NCBI RefSeq assembly: GCF_022662175.1
Contig: NZ_JAKMCR010000001.1
Span: 558,001 to 622,000 of the forward strand
Source of the DNA: Aestuariivivens marinum
GTDB taxonomy: Bacteria > Bacteroidota > Bacteroidia > Flavobacteriales > Flavobacteriaceae
Length of the DNA: 64,000 nt
Reading direction: 5' to 3'
This document shows, piece by piece, positions 16,327 to 25,611 of the stretch. The translations under genes were made by a program, and so were the position numbers. Numbering within the stretch: the stretch's first letter is position 1; each line of letters opens with the position of its first letter. The notes beneath the pieces are model-generated. The model was not told the origin of the DNA. It saw only the letters and a program-made list of their open reading frames with translations, and ran no database searches.

Positions 16327-17967
16327 TTATGCTTCTCCAGGTTTTAGTTCTATTGAGTTTAAAATGCGTTCAATAATCTGGTCGGCATATACGTCGTCTA
16401 ACGGATAGGTAATCATAATTTGCTGAATCACGTTTTCTGAAATAAAATGTAACATGACATAATTGGCTTCAACAAAATTACCTGTTTTAAGCACATCGAA
16501 TTTTAAAGTACCATAGGTTTTGACTCCTTCTGCTCCATTAGGTGTCGCAAACTCATTGTTGAATGTTATTATATCTTTTGCTCCTTGAGCTTCTAAACCC
16601 TTTAAGCTCTCTTCTATTGTCTTTTCAATATCTATCCCATCTTTTGGAGGCTGACTTAATAACGTGGTATTAACAACAACACTAAATTCATCTAGTAGTG
16701 TACCATAAGCAAATAAAGTCATACTCATTTGTTGTTTTAACTCGTCTGGTAATGAAACCTCAGTTCTTTTTAAAACCTTAGGAGTAGAAATGGTTACTGG
16801 GGGCACTCCATATTGGCTAGTTATCCAATCGCCTTCTAATAATTCTTTGCTGTCATGCCCAATAATAGTATCCTTTACATAATTAAAACCGTATTTAAGT
16901 GAAAAGCCAATAAAAGACATTATGAGTAATGATATACCAACTACTGTTGTAACCATAATTTTACGGCGCTTTTTCTTTCTCGCAAGCTCTTCTCTGTATT
17001 TCTCATCCAACAACTTTTCTTCTTCTGTTGGTTCTGGCAAGACTTCTTTTACATGGTCAATCTCAGTATCTATCGTATTTCGGTCCAATTCGGCTAAAGC
17101 AATATCTGGAGTAGACTTGGCAAACTTTACCAAATCGGCACGTCGTAATATACTTTCTATATTTTTTATGGTGTCTTGGCTTAGATCTATTTGATTTCCT
17201 TCCCTTAATAACCGTAGTCTGCTTATCAATTCTTCGGTAGTACTTTCCAAGGAATGATCGTATACCTTTTCGTCTAAATATTTTCTGATGATAAGTGTTA
17301 GTTCTGAATAGTATTCTTTCAGTTCAGCCTGTTCTAAATAATGACTTTCATCTAATTTTTTTAGAGCTAGTTTAGCTCTGTCATAAGGCGGTAACAAGGC
17401 TATTTTTTGTTCTTCGGTCAAAGGTTTTTGCCGCCAAATAAACCAATACATTAAAAAGGCAATAACACCAACTATCAGTAGGGTTATCAAAACATACTTC
17501 CACCAATTGCTCCCTTTCTTTTTAACCTCAATTATTGGTTTAATATCATAAAGCCCCTGTTTGGTTGTATCTACAACAACATTGTTAACCTCAACTTTTA
17601 ATGAATCGGTAAAAAAGGTTTTATCTCCTACAAGTATTTTTTGGCTTGGAATAGTATATGCCCCAGAGTCGAATTGAGTTAGGGCATATTTTTTAATCAG
17701 GTTGTATTTATCGCTATTTTTAATAGTGTCAATCCTGTAAGACTCTATCATTTCCAATGGTGAAAAGGTTTGCCCTTCGGGGAAAACTACCATGTTTGTT
17801 GTATCGGTTTCAACTTCAACTTTATAGGTAATCTGTTCTCCTATTGTAATGGAAGTGGAGTCTATTGATGATTTAACTTGACCAAATGAGAATAAAGAAC
17901 AAAGAATACAGAATACAGAAAACACGACCGATGACCGATGACCGATGACCGATGCTTTTATTCTCAT
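16327..17967 (-). CDS. large membrane protein of the Bat operon, function unknown
   Basis: From the ATG at 17967 the protein has 546 residues; a second in-frame ATG lies 7 codons upstream. A signal peptide ends near SFGQ. It is followed by an extracytoplasmic Ig-like domain (SSIDSTSITIGEQITYKVEV), a membrane segment (YVLITLLIVGVIAFLMYWFI), a cytoplasmic region with ALKKLDESHYLEQAELKEYY that resembles a BatD tail, a second membrane segment (VVGISLLIMSFIGFSL), and a C-terminal domain of about 160 residues. It looks like a short BatD-type protein with an added domain. It sits between the DUF58 gene and batA. The signal peptide is encoded by tandem repeats (see the 7-bp repeat entry). Confidence 0.8.
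   Translation of the reverse strand: MRIKASVIGHRSSVVFSVFCILCSLFSFGQVKSSIDSTSITIGEQITYKVEVETDTTNMVVFPEGQTFSPLEMIESYRIDTIKNSDKYNLIKKYALTQFDSGAYTIPSQKILVGDKTFFTDSLKVEVNNVVVDTTKQGLYDIKPIIEVKKKGSNWWKYVLITLLIVGVIAFLMYWFIWRQKPLTEEQKIALLPPYDRAKLALKKLDESHYLEQAELKEYYSELTLIIRKYLDEKVYDHSLESTTEELISRLRLLREGNQIDLSQDTIKNIESILRRADLVKFAKSTPDIALAELDRNTIDTEIDHVKEVLPEPTEEEKLLDEKYREELARKKKRRKIMVTTVVGISLLIMSFIGFSLKYGFNYVKDTIIGHDSKELLEGDWITSQYGVPPVTISTPKVLKRTEVSLPDELKQQMSMTLFAYGTLLDEFSVVVNTTLLSQPPKDGIDIEKTIEESLKGLEAQGAKDIITFNNEFATPNGAEGVKTYGTLKFDVLKTGNFVEANYVMLHFISENVIQQIMITYPLDDVYADQIIERILNSIELKPGEA
17926..17953. repeat. 4 x 7-bp tandem repeat in the signal-peptide coding region
   Basis: The unit GACCGAT occurs four times without interruption at codons 5 to 14 of the minus-strand gene. 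Because 7 is not a multiple of 3, gain or loss of one unit would shift the frame. The neighbouring bases are also repetitive: 17911-17925 carries degenerate GAATACA-type repeats encoding the hydrophobic core, and 17965-18000 carries AATCGT-type repeats before the gene. Confidence 0.85.
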
Positions 17968-18003
17968 AATTCGAAAATCGTAATTCATAAATCGTTAATC
18001 GTT

Positions 18004-18870
18004 TTATCCCCTTTGCTTAAAATATCCCAATAGTTTTTTGACATAACTTTCATCAACCCTACAATCAATGGTTCCTGCTCCTGATCGCGAGAAACTTTCT
18101 TTAAAATAATTAACCTTTTCCCTGTGGAATTTTTCATAATTACGCCTAATCTGCTTTGAAGATGTATTTACCAGCATAAGCTCACCAGTTTCTTCATCCA
18201 GCATTTGCACCATACCCAAATTAGGAATAAACTCTTCGCGCTTATCATAGATCCTAATTCCTGTTACGTCGTGTTTCCTTGAGACAATTTTCATAGTATG
18301 ATCGTAATTCTCCACAATAAAATCGGATAATACAAATACGATGGCTTTTTTCTTCATTACATTGGTTAAGAATTTTAAAGCCTCAGTCAAATTGGTCTTC
18401 TTACTTTCTGGTTCAAATTCTATCAATTCACGAATAATACGTAATACATGTGAGCGCCCCTTTTTAGGTGGAATATAAAGTTCTACCTGATCTGAAAACA
18501 AAATCAATCCTATTTTGTCATTATTCTGTGTTGCTGAAAAGGCTAAAGTCGCTGCTATTTCTGTGACGACTTCATTTTTAAACTGTTCTATAGTTCCGAA
18601 GAGTTTCGATCCTGAAACATCTACCATTAGCATCATAGTGAGTTCACGTTCTTCTTCAAAAACCTTTACAAAAGGTTCGTTATAGCGCGCGGTAACATTC
18701 CAATCAATATTCCTAACATCATCACCAAATTGGTACTGCCTAACCTCACTAAAGGTCATACCACGCCCTTTGAAGGTAGAATGGTATTCACCTCCAAAAA
18801 TATGATCAGACAACCGGCGTGTCTTAATCTCTATCTTACGTACTTTCTTTAGTAATTCTTTAGTATCCAT
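18004..18870 (-). CDS. DUF58 domain protein of the MoxR/Bat operon
   Basis: This 288-residue protein has no membrane segment. It begins with RKIEIKTRRLSDHIFGGEY and the DUF58 signature RGMTFSEVRQYQFGDDVRNIDWN, followed by a VWA-like fold (LMVDVSGSKLFG, LILFSDQVELY). It lies about 75 bp after moxR and just before the large membrane protein. In other bacteria MoxR ATPases act as chaperones with DUF58/VWA partners, and the shared operon suggests the same here. Confidence 0.92.
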   Translation of the reverse strand: MDTKELLKKVRKIEIKTRRLSDHIFGGEYHSTFKGRGMTFSEVRQYQFGDDVRNIDWNVTARYNEPFVKVFEEERELTMMLMVDVSGSKLFGTIEQFKNEVVTEIAATLAFSATQNNDKIGLILFSDQVELYIPPKKGRSHVLRIIRELIEFEPESKKTNLTEALKFLTNVMKKKAIVFVLSDFIVENYDHTMKIVSRKHDVTGIRIYDKREEFIPNLGMVQMLDEETGELMLVNTSSKQIRRNYEKFHREKVNYFKESFSRSGAGTIDCRVDESYVKKLLGYFKQRG

Positions 18871-18947
18871 TTTTTCAGCATGTAGTTGTAGTAACCCATT
18901 TATAGTTGTAAAAATTATTTAACTGTAAACCGAATACTGTCTACTGA

Positions 18948-19952
18948 TTAAGGTACTTCTATTTCATTAACGATTTTGTTGATGATATCTACTGAAGTTA
19001 CATTCTCTGCTTCAGCTTCGTAGGTAATCCCTATTCTGTGTCGCAAAACATCGTGAACCACGGCACGAACATCTTCTGGAATAACATAACCACGTCGCTT
19101 AATAAAGGCATAACATTTAGCAGCTGTAGCAAGGTTAATACTTCCACGGGGTGATGCTCCAAAGGAAATTAAAGGTTTTAAATCGGCAAGTTTATATTTT
19201 TCTGGGTATCGTGTTGCAAAAATGATGTCTAAAATATATTTTTCAATTTTTTCATCCATATACACTTCCCTAACAGCTTTTTGTGCATTTAAAATTTGTT
19301 TTAGAGAAACCACTGGATTAACCTTATCCCAATCTCCTTTTAAATTGGCACGGATGATTAATTGTTCTTCATCCAATTTTGGATAATCGATAACCGTTTT
19401 TAACATAAAACGGTCTACTTGAGCTTCTGGTAGCGGATAGGTTCCTTCCTGCTCTACTGGATTTTGTGTAGCCATTACCAAAAATGGTTTATCTAGGGTA
19501 AAAGTATCATCGCCAATGGTAACTTGTTTTTCCTGCATGGCTTCCAGTAACGCCGATTGTACTTTGGCAGGAGCCCTGTTAATCTCATCTGCTAATACAA
19601 AATTGGCAAAAATAGGCCCTTTCTTTATAGAGAAGTCGTTTGCCTTTATGTTATAGATTAATGTTCCTGTAACATCAGCAGGTAATAAATCGGGAGTGAA
19701 CTGTATACGACTAAAACTACCATCTACTGCTTGTGCCAAAGTATTTATAGCTAAAGTCTTTGCCAAACCTGGCACACCTTCAAGCAATATATGACCTTGG
19801 CCTAAGAGACCTATAAGCAGGCGTTCTACCATATACTTTTGCCCTACAATAACCTTATTCATTTCTAACGTCAATAAATCAACAAAAGCACTTTCTTTTT
19901 CAATTTTCTCGTTAATCGTCTTAATGTCAATTGTACTTGTATCTTCCATCAT
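18948..19952 (-). CDS. MoxR family AAA+ ATPase
   Basis: The 334-residue cytoplasmic ATPase has Walker A GVPGLAKT (residues 59-66), Walker B with FVLADEINRAPAKVQSALLEAM, sensor 1 in LVMATQNPVEQEGTYPLPEAQ and the sensor 2 region FGASPRGSINL. MoxR proteins are thought to remodel or activate VWA-domain partners. It is the first gene of the moxR-DUF58-bat operon. Confidence 0.95.
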   Translation of the reverse strand: MMEDTSTIDIKTINEKIEKESAFVDLLTLEMNKVIVGQKYMVERLLIGLLGQGHILLEGVPGLAKTLAINTLAQAVDGSFSRIQFTPDLLPADVTGTLIYNIKANDFSIKKGPIFANFVLADEINRAPAKVQSALLEAMQEKQVTIGDDTFTLDKPFLVMATQNPVEQEGTYPLPEAQVDRFMLKTVIDYPKLDEEQLIIRANLKGDWDKVNPVVSLKQILNAQKAVREVYMDEKIEKYILDIIFATRYPEKYKLADLKPLISFGASPRGSINLATAAKCYAFIKRRGYVIPEDVRAVVHDVLRHRIGITYEAEAENVTSVDIINKIVNEIEVP

Positions 19953-19972
19953 TTGTTAAATTTTAAAAAGCC

Positions 19973-20004
19973 CGAATATAACATGCTTATTTGAGCATTG
20001 CAAA
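19973..20004 (-). promoter_or_regulatory. probable promoter of the moxR-bat operon
   Basis: On the minus strand TTTG (20004-20001) is followed after 20 nt by TATATTCG (19980-19973), one mismatch from TAnnTTTG. The spacing is that of Bacteroidota housekeeping promoters. The start codon of moxR lies about 20 nt downstream. Confidence 0.5.
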
Positions 20005-20075
20005 TTGTTAAAATAATTTGGGACATGATGTTAATGATTGGTTAAAATATTGATGCTACAAGCATTAATGATGCT

Positions 20076-20117
20076 TAAAAAACACAAGAGCAACACTTAA
20101 AAGTGTTGCTCTTGTGT
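20076..20117 (-). terminator. strong terminator of the DUF4382 lipoprotein gene
   Basis: A perfect 17-bp inverted repeat (20082-20098 and 20101-20117, loop AA) begins just downstream of the minus-strand gene. On the minus strand it is followed by six T. It separates that gene from the moxR operon. Confidence 0.9.
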
Positions 20118-20136
20118 ATATATTATATTTTGTAGT

Positions 20137-21216
20137 TTATGAAGATGCTACTAATTCTGCATCAACTATTTCATCTTCATCCGGATCTATAGTAACATCA
20201 AATTCCTGAGTTACATAACCCTCAGCAGAAATAGTTACTTTATAGTTTCCAGGAGCAACATTTCCAATAAGGTAATTGCCTTCATCGTCAGCTTCAACAC
20301 TTGTAGTATCAGCATCATCAATAGCTATGGTAATGACCACACCTTCATCAACTCCTGTAACTGTACCACTAATAGACCCATTTAACATTAATACAATTGG
20401 ATCGGCAATGGTTGTAATTTCTCCGTTAACGACTACTACATCAATTGCACTTCCAGAAGCATAATCGGCATTAGAAGATATCACCGAAACATTATAAGTC
20501 CCTGCAGGTACACCCCATAAAGCGAAAGCGCCTTCGCTATCGGTTTCGGCGTTAATCTCAAATTCATCTGCAGTGCCTTCATTGGCTATAACAGATACCG
20601 AAGCAGGCAAGGCTTCAGTTGGACCAACAGTGCCTTCAATAATTCCTGAACTAACCTCTGCGCTTGCATACAATACAGGCTTTAAGATAATATTACTTGA
20701 ATTACCAGCATGCACGATAGATTTTTCAACATCAAAATCCAGTACATAATCGTAGGTGAAGCCTTCTTCAATTAAGGCATCGATTTTAACCTTTAAACCC
20801 GATTGCTGGGCACTGGGTGTTTTAAGGTTATATTCCTTGTTCATATCACCCTCCTTAATTACAACCGTATTACCATCTCCAAGTACTAAACGCATCTGGC
20901 TTAATGTTCCTGCTGGGATTGGAAATCTATCAACTAATACCTTACTAATGCCTCCTGTAAAATCTAACAAATTAACTGTGCCGGCATTAGCGTCAAGAGA
21001 CATCCAGCCTGATTCATCATCACTATCATCATTCATCTTAATCATCACATCAACAATTTCTACATTAACCGCCTCATAATCACCAGGAGCATCCACTAAC
21101 CTCACTGAAATTGTAGGAGCTGCTTTTACTCCATCTGAATTGGAATCGTTACAAGAAAAGAAAAGTGTTGAAATGAATAATGGAAAGATAAACTTTAAAA
21201 TTTTTAAATTTTTCAT
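20137..21216 (-). CDS. DUF4382 lipoprotein with two carboxypeptidase-regulatory-like domains
   Basis: The 359-residue lipoprotein has a signal ending LFFSC (lipid Cys22). An N-terminal DUF4382 domain follows (TISVRLVDAPGDYEAVNVEI, WMSLDANAGTVNLLDFTGG, LGDGNTVVI). Then come two beta-sandwich repeats of the carboxypeptidase-regulatory-like type, marked by GTVGPTEALPASVSVIA and GSISGTVTGVDEGVVITIA, each with a DSEG/DDEGNY turn and a PGNY/PAGTY motif. It is very acidic and probably displayed on the cell surface. Function unknown. Confidence 0.88.
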   Translation of the reverse strand: MKNLKILKFIFPLFISTLFFSCNDSNSDGVKAAPTISVRLVDAPGDYEAVNVEIVDVMIKMNDDSDDESGWMSLDANAGTVNLLDFTGGISKVLVDRFPIPAGTLSQMRLVLGDGNTVVIKEGDMNKEYNLKTPSAQQSGLKVKIDALIEEGFTYDYVLDFDVEKSIVHAGNSSNIILKPVLYASAEVSSGIIEGTVGPTEALPASVSVIANEGTADEFEINAETDSEGAFALWGVPAGTYNVSVISSNADYASGSAIDVVVVNGEITTIADPIVLMLNGSISGTVTGVDEGVVITIAIDDADTTSVEADDEGNYLIGNVAPGNYKVTISAEGYVTQEFDVTIDPDEDEIVDAELVASS

Positions 21217-21462
21217 ATACGAATGTTTTTTAGTTCATGTATTTTTATCTACGAATAAAAAAGCGTCTTGGATTTTACACCCAATTTTTTAAAACAATAT
21301 TACAATAATAAAACCTCTTTCTAGAGTTTAATACATTAAATGCATAAAAACTATGTAAAGTGTTGACTGCTTAGATAAACCACACTATTTTTCCGTTGAA
21401 TATTTAGTGTATAAACAACTTAAAAAATTAACTTTATATAAAAAAAGACCCGTTACTTTTTT

Positions 21463-22596
21463 ATGATTAATAAACGCTTACTTATAAAACATCTTTTGGC
21501 TCATAATGATGAAAATAGTTTTTATGACAAAAAGAGAAAGGTTGATATTAGCTATAAAGAAGGTAAGGCTAAATTTTTAAAGCATATTTGTGCACTATCC
21601 AATAGCAACCCTAAAAACAATTCATATATCGTTATTGGAGTAGAAGATGAAGACAATCATATTGTAGGTGTAGATTTTTTTGATGACAGTAAAATTCAAA
21701 ACCTCATTAATGCGTATTTAAGCAATCCTCCTATAGTTCAATATGAAAACATTCCCTTTCCCCATTTAACAGGTAACAAAGTTGTTGGTTTGGTAACCAT
21801 AAGGCCGAACGATAAAATTACTTCACTTAGAAAAAACATATGGAAATATTATGGAGGTTCCGTCTTTTTTAGGGAAGGCAGTATGAGTATGCCTAAAGTT
21901 TTTGATATTGAAGTAAAAGATATTAATTCCCAAATTGTTTCCGCTATAGAAAACAATGCCCAAAATAATATTGAACATACTCTAGATGGTGTTATTGATT
22001 TTATGAATAAGCGCGTTGACTATAACCCTAAATACAAGGTTTTTAAGGAATACTTTGTGGTTTGTTGGGCGGGACAAAAAAAGGTGGTTAAAGAAGAAAC
22101 GTTTTATTCAAGAGTAGATATAGAATTAATTAACGAACAAGTAAAACTCTTCTTTTCTGCATTAGATGAAGTGTCAATTGAAATAAACGACGATAGTTTT
22201 AAGATTGTTGAATATGTTAATCTTGGGCTTCAAAACACAAATAAATATTATAAGCTTGAAGAGACCCTAATTTACTTCTCAGACAACGCCAATTATAATA
22301 TAGAAACCAAGTTGTTATTTGAACCACCACAATTTGACAAAAAAATACTCTTTCATCTTTACAATAACAATAATAGTATTTTGAATAAACTTAAGAAAGG
22401 AATTAAATTAACAGAACATGAAGTAAATGATTTAAAAAACTTACCTATTACGTATTTAATTTGTCATTTTAATGCATTTCCAGAAGCAATAAACAAGCTT
22501 AACGAGTCCAAAGCTTATTTAAAATCCTATGATAGCAACCTTTATTTCCTTTACAAAGAGTCTTTACGTGTGCTAAGAAAAGTACAATATAGCTAA
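21463..22596 (+). CDS. AlbA_2 (Schlafen-like) domain protein
   Basis: The 377-residue soluble protein has an N-terminal AlbA_2-type domain: YKEGKAKFLKHICALSNSNP, then YIVIGVEDEDNHIVGVDFFD and VGLVTIRPNDK, ending with the FFREGSMSMP segment. The C-terminal part (about 150-377) has no motif I know. AlbA_2 proteins bind nucleic acid or nucleotides, and some act as regulators. It stands alone, with a terminator 80 bp downstream. Base use is slightly more AT-rich than its neighbours. Confidence 0.78.
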   Translation: MINKRLLIKHLLAHNDENSFYDKKRKVDISYKEGKAKFLKHICALSNSNPKNNSYIVIGVEDEDNHIVGVDFFDDSKIQNLINAYLSNPPIVQYENIPFPHLTGNKVVGLVTIRPNDKITSLRKNIWKYYGGSVFFREGSMSMPKVFDIEVKDINSQIVSAIENNAQNNIEHTLDGVIDFMNKRVDYNPKYKVFKEYFVVCWAGQKKVVKEETFYSRVDIELINEQVKLFFSALDEVSIEINDDSFKIVEYVNLGLQNTNKYYKLEETLIYFSDNANYNIETKLLFEPPQFDKKILFHLYNNNNSILNKLKKGIKLTEHEVNDLKNLPITYLICHFNAFPEAINKLNESKAYLKSYDSNLYFLYKESLRVLRKVQYS

Positions 22597-22616
22597 GGTG
22601 AAAAAGTTTTACATTA

Positions 22617-22651
22617 AATTAACATATGTTAATTAAAATTTCTTACATTTG
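22617..22651 (+). promoter_or_regulatory. 18-bp perfect palindrome followed by a -7 box
   Basis: AATTAACATATGTTAATT (22617-22634) is its own reverse complement. Ten bases later comes TACATTTG (22644-22651), an exact TAnnTTTG match on the plus strand. The palindrome occupies the -33 to -17 region, where a repressor or activator would bind. The only thing downstream before the terminator at 22720 is about 60 nt without an ORF. Confidence 0.5.
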
Positions 22652-22657
22652 TAATGC

Positions 22658-22720
22658 TATTAATCTTTTATGATATAAACCTTGTCCTGCCGATAACCTC
22701 GGATTTGTGACAAGGTTTTT
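22658..22720 (+). ncRNA. candidate ~60-nt small RNA ending in a compound hairpin
   Basis: If the -7 box at 22644 is used, transcription would begin near 22658 and end at the terminator AACCTTGTC (22678-22686) / GACAAGGTT (22709-22717), followed by T. Inside that stem a second hairpin, CCGA-TAACC-TCGG, can form. No start codon with a useful frame exists. The simpler reading is that the hairpin only terminates the AlbA_2 gene, 80 bp upstream. The T run is on the plus strand, so it fits either view. Confidence 0.35.
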
Positions 22721-22726
22721 AATTAA

Positions 22727-24289
22727 CTATAAATCAAACTTAATGCCTTGAGCCAAGGGTAAATTGGTTGTGTAGTTAATGGTGTTGGTTTGACGGCGCA
22801 TATAGATTTTCCAAGCATCCGAACCCGATTCGCGTCCGCCACCTGTTTCTTTTTCACCTCCAAAAGCACCTCCTATTTCCGCTCCCGAAGTTCCTATATT
22901 TACGTTAGCAATACCACAATCAGATCCCGCATGTGATAAGAAAATCTCAGCTTCACGTAAATTGTTGGTCATAATGGCTGAAGACAAACCTTGTACAACT
23001 TCATTTTGAATAGCTATAGCATTTTCTACATCCCCTGAATATTTCAATAAATACAATACTGGAGCAAAGGTTTCGTGTTGAACAATCTTAAAGTGTGGCT
23101 CGGCCTCTGCAATTGCAGGTTTTACATAACAACCGCTTTCATAGCCTTCTCCAGAAAGTACACCCCCTTCAACCACTAAATTACCGCCTTCTTCAACGAT
23201 TTTATTCAATGCTTTTTGGTATATATTTACGGCATCGGTATCAATTAACGGACCAACATGATTGTTTTCATCTAACGGATTCCCTATTCGCAATTGCTTA
23301 TAGGCTTCTGTAATAGCATTTTTAACTGTATCGTAAATCGATTCATGTATAATCAAACGGCGTGTGCTGGTACAACGTTGACCAGCAGTACCAACGGCAC
23401 CAAAAACAGCTCCAATAACCGTCATTTTTATATCGGCATCTGGGGTAACGATAATCGCATTGTTACCACCAAGCTCCAATAAACTCTTACCTAAGCGACC
23501 AGCGACTTCCTGGGCCACAATTTTACCCATTCTGGTAGACCCTGTTGCAGAAATTAAAGGTATTCTCGAATCTTTGGTCATAAATTCGCCTACATTATAA
23601 TCTCCGTTTATCAAACAGGAGATGCCCTCGGGTAAATTATTCTCAGCAAACACTTCGGCTGCAATATTTTGACAGGCTACACCACATAATGGTGTTTTTT
23701 CACTAGGTTTCCAAACACAAACATCACCACAAATCCAAGCTAATGCTGTGTTCCAAGACCAAACCGCTACCGGAAAGTTAAAGGCTGAAATTATTCCAAC
23801 CACACCAAGTGGGTGATATTGTTCGTACATGCGGTGTCCCGGACGTTCACTATGCATGGTCAAGCCATGTAACTGACGGGAAAGCCCCACTGCAAAGTCA
23901 CAAATATCAATCATCTCTTGCACTTCACCCAAACCTTCTTGATAGCTTTTACCCATTTCGTAAGACACCAACTTACCCAAAGCTTCTTTCTTTTCTCGTA
24001 ACTTTTCTCCAAACTGACGCACAATTTCGCCACGTTGGGGTGCAGGTATAGACCTCCATGTTTTAAAGGCTGATGTTGCAGCGTCCATCACCTTTACATA
24101 ATCTTCATTTGTAGTTGCCTTTACTTTACCTATCAATTGACCATCAACTGGTGAAAAACTTTCAATTAGCTCTCCACTTGAAAAATTATCTGAACCCGTT
24201 GAAGTTCCTTCATTTATAGCCCCAACACCTAATTCCTTCAAAACCTTATTTATTCCGAAATCCGCAGTAACAGCCTTAGTTTTCGTCAT
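22727..24289 (-). CDS. amaB: aldehyde dehydrogenase, ALDH7 (antiquitin) type
   Basis: The 520-residue NAD-dependent enzyme has the catalytic cysteine in AGQRCTSTR (Cys306), the general base Glu272 in LELGGNN, and the NAD-binding segments FNFPVAVWSWN and ATGSTRMG. The C-terminal IGGAFGGEKETGGGRESGSD is characteristic of the ALDH7 group. Relatives oxidise alpha-aminoadipic semialdehyde (piperideine-6-carboxylate) in lysine breakdown, so the amaB name is likely, though the substrate is inferred. The gene stands alone on the minus strand. Confidence 0.9.
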   Translation of the reverse strand: MTKTKAVTADFGINKVLKELGVGAINEGTSTGSDNFSSGELIESFSPVDGQLIGKVKATTNEDYVKVMDAATSAFKTWRSIPAPQRGEIVRQFGEKLREKKEALGKLVSYEMGKSYQEGLGEVQEMIDICDFAVGLSRQLHGLTMHSERPGHRMYEQYHPLGVVGIISAFNFPVAVWSWNTALAWICGDVCVWKPSEKTPLCGVACQNIAAEVFAENNLPEGISCLINGDYNVGEFMTKDSRIPLISATGSTRMGKIVAQEVAGRLGKSLLELGGNNAIIVTPDADIKMTVIGAVFGAVGTAGQRCTSTRRLIIHESIYDTVKNAITEAYKQLRIGNPLDENNHVGPLIDTDAVNIYQKALNKIVEEGGNLVVEGGVLSGEGYESGCYVKPAIAEAEPHFKIVQHETFAPVLYLLKYSGDVENAIAIQNEVVQGLSSAIMTNNLREAEIFLSHAGSDCGIANVNIGTSGAEIGGAFGGEKETGGGRESGSDAWKIYMRRQTNTINYTTNLPLAQGIKFDL

Positions 24290-24402
24290 TATTTTACGAT
24301 TTATTTAATTTTAAGCTAAGATACTAATAATTATTCTTTCGAGATCCATCTTAAAGTTTTAAAAAACACTACCTTTAATAGGTTAAATTAATCAGTCAAA
24401 CA

Positions 24403-25482
24403 ATGAAAAAAAGACTTTGTTTATTAATTATTTTATCAATTATCTGTAATTGTAAAGAAAATCAAAAACTAGATGGTTCAAATTCCGAAGATAAATTAAA
24501 TGAAAACACTATTAAACCAAAGGAAAAAAAAGAGTTTGCTATAGTCATTCACGGTGGTGCCGGTACCATATTAAAGAAGAATATGACTTCTGAAATGGAA
24601 GAGGAATACCTCAAAAAACTAGAAGAAGCCATTCGTACGGGATACAAGATATTGAAAGATGGCGGAACAAGTTTGGATGCCGTTGAAAAAACCATAAATG
24701 TATTGGAAGATTCTCCACTATTTAATGCAGGAAAAGGAGCCGTTTTTACCCATGAAGGTATAAACGAACACGATGCTTCCATTATGAATGGAAAAACCTT
24801 AAATGCTGGAGCTTCTGCAGGAACAACAACAGTTAAAAATCCAATTAGTCTTGCAAGGGCCATTATGGAAAATTCACCTCATGTTATGCTTTCGGGAAAT
24901 GGTGCAGAGGTCTTTGCCAAAGAGCATGGGTTGACTATCGTAGATCCTAGTTACTTTTATACTAAAAAACGTTTTAAATCACTTCAAAAGATAAAGAATA
25001 AAGAGAATACCGAACTGGATCATGATACCAAAATATCCTTTTATGATGAAGACATTAAAGACTCTAAATATGGAACCGTAGGTTGCGTTGCCTTGGACAA
25101 ACACGGGAATTTAGCCTCAGGTACCTCCACGGGCGGTATGACGAACAAGCGTTGGGGACGCATTGGCGATTCACCTATAATTGGAGCGGGCACTTATGCC
25201 AATAACAACACTTGTGCGGTATCAAGTACAGGATGGGGCGAATTTTTTATTCGTGGTATGGTCGCCTATGATGTTTCAGCACTTATGGAATACAAAGGAC
25301 TTACCTTGGAAGAGGCTTCAAAAGAAGTGATTCAAAATAAACTTACCCAAATGGGCGGTACTGGTGGTATTATTGCTTTAGATAAAAATGGAAATATTAG
25401 CATGGAGTTTAATACCGAAGGTATGTATAGGGCTTCTATGAATGACAAAGGAGAACTTTACATTGGTATTTATGGTGATTAA
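24403..25482 (+). CDS. isoaspartyl peptidase / plant-type L-asparaginase
   Basis: The 359-residue N-terminal-nucleophile hydrolase begins with a signal peptide, possibly a lipoprotein signal with a cysteine near 15-17. The enzyme core starts with AIVIHGGAGTI. Autocleavage is expected between Gly224 and Thr225 in SKYGTVGCVAL, which exposes the nucleophile Thr. The substrate loop STGGMTNKRWGRIGDSPI and SSTGWGEFFIRG are intact. The enzyme hydrolyses isoaspartyl dipeptides and asparagine, probably in the periplasm. Confidence 0.93.
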   Translation: MKKRLCLLIILSIICNCKENQKLDGSNSEDKLNENTIKPKEKKEFAIVIHGGAGTILKKNMTSEMEEEYLKKLEEAIRTGYKILKDGGTSLDAVEKTINVLEDSPLFNAGKGAVFTHEGINEHDASIMNGKTLNAGASAGTTTVKNPISLARAIMENSPHVMLSGNGAEVFAKEHGLTIVDPSYFYTKKRFKSLQKIKNKENTELDHDTKISFYDEDIKDSKYGTVGCVALDKHGNLASGTSTGGMTNKRWGRIGDSPIIGAGTYANNNTCAVSSTGWGEFFIRGMVAYDVSALMEYKGLTLEEASKEVIQNKLTQMGGTGGIIALDKNGNISMEFNTEGMYRASMNDKGELYIGIYGD

Positions 25483-25611
25483 ACCCTTATTAAACTTTAA
25501 GAGTAATTTAACAAAAACCCTAAATCTAAAATTTAAAAATTAACCGTAGCTTTATTAAGGAATCCACTTACGCTTCTTTTCTAATTTATATTTACTTAAA
25601 AACCTCATGTT

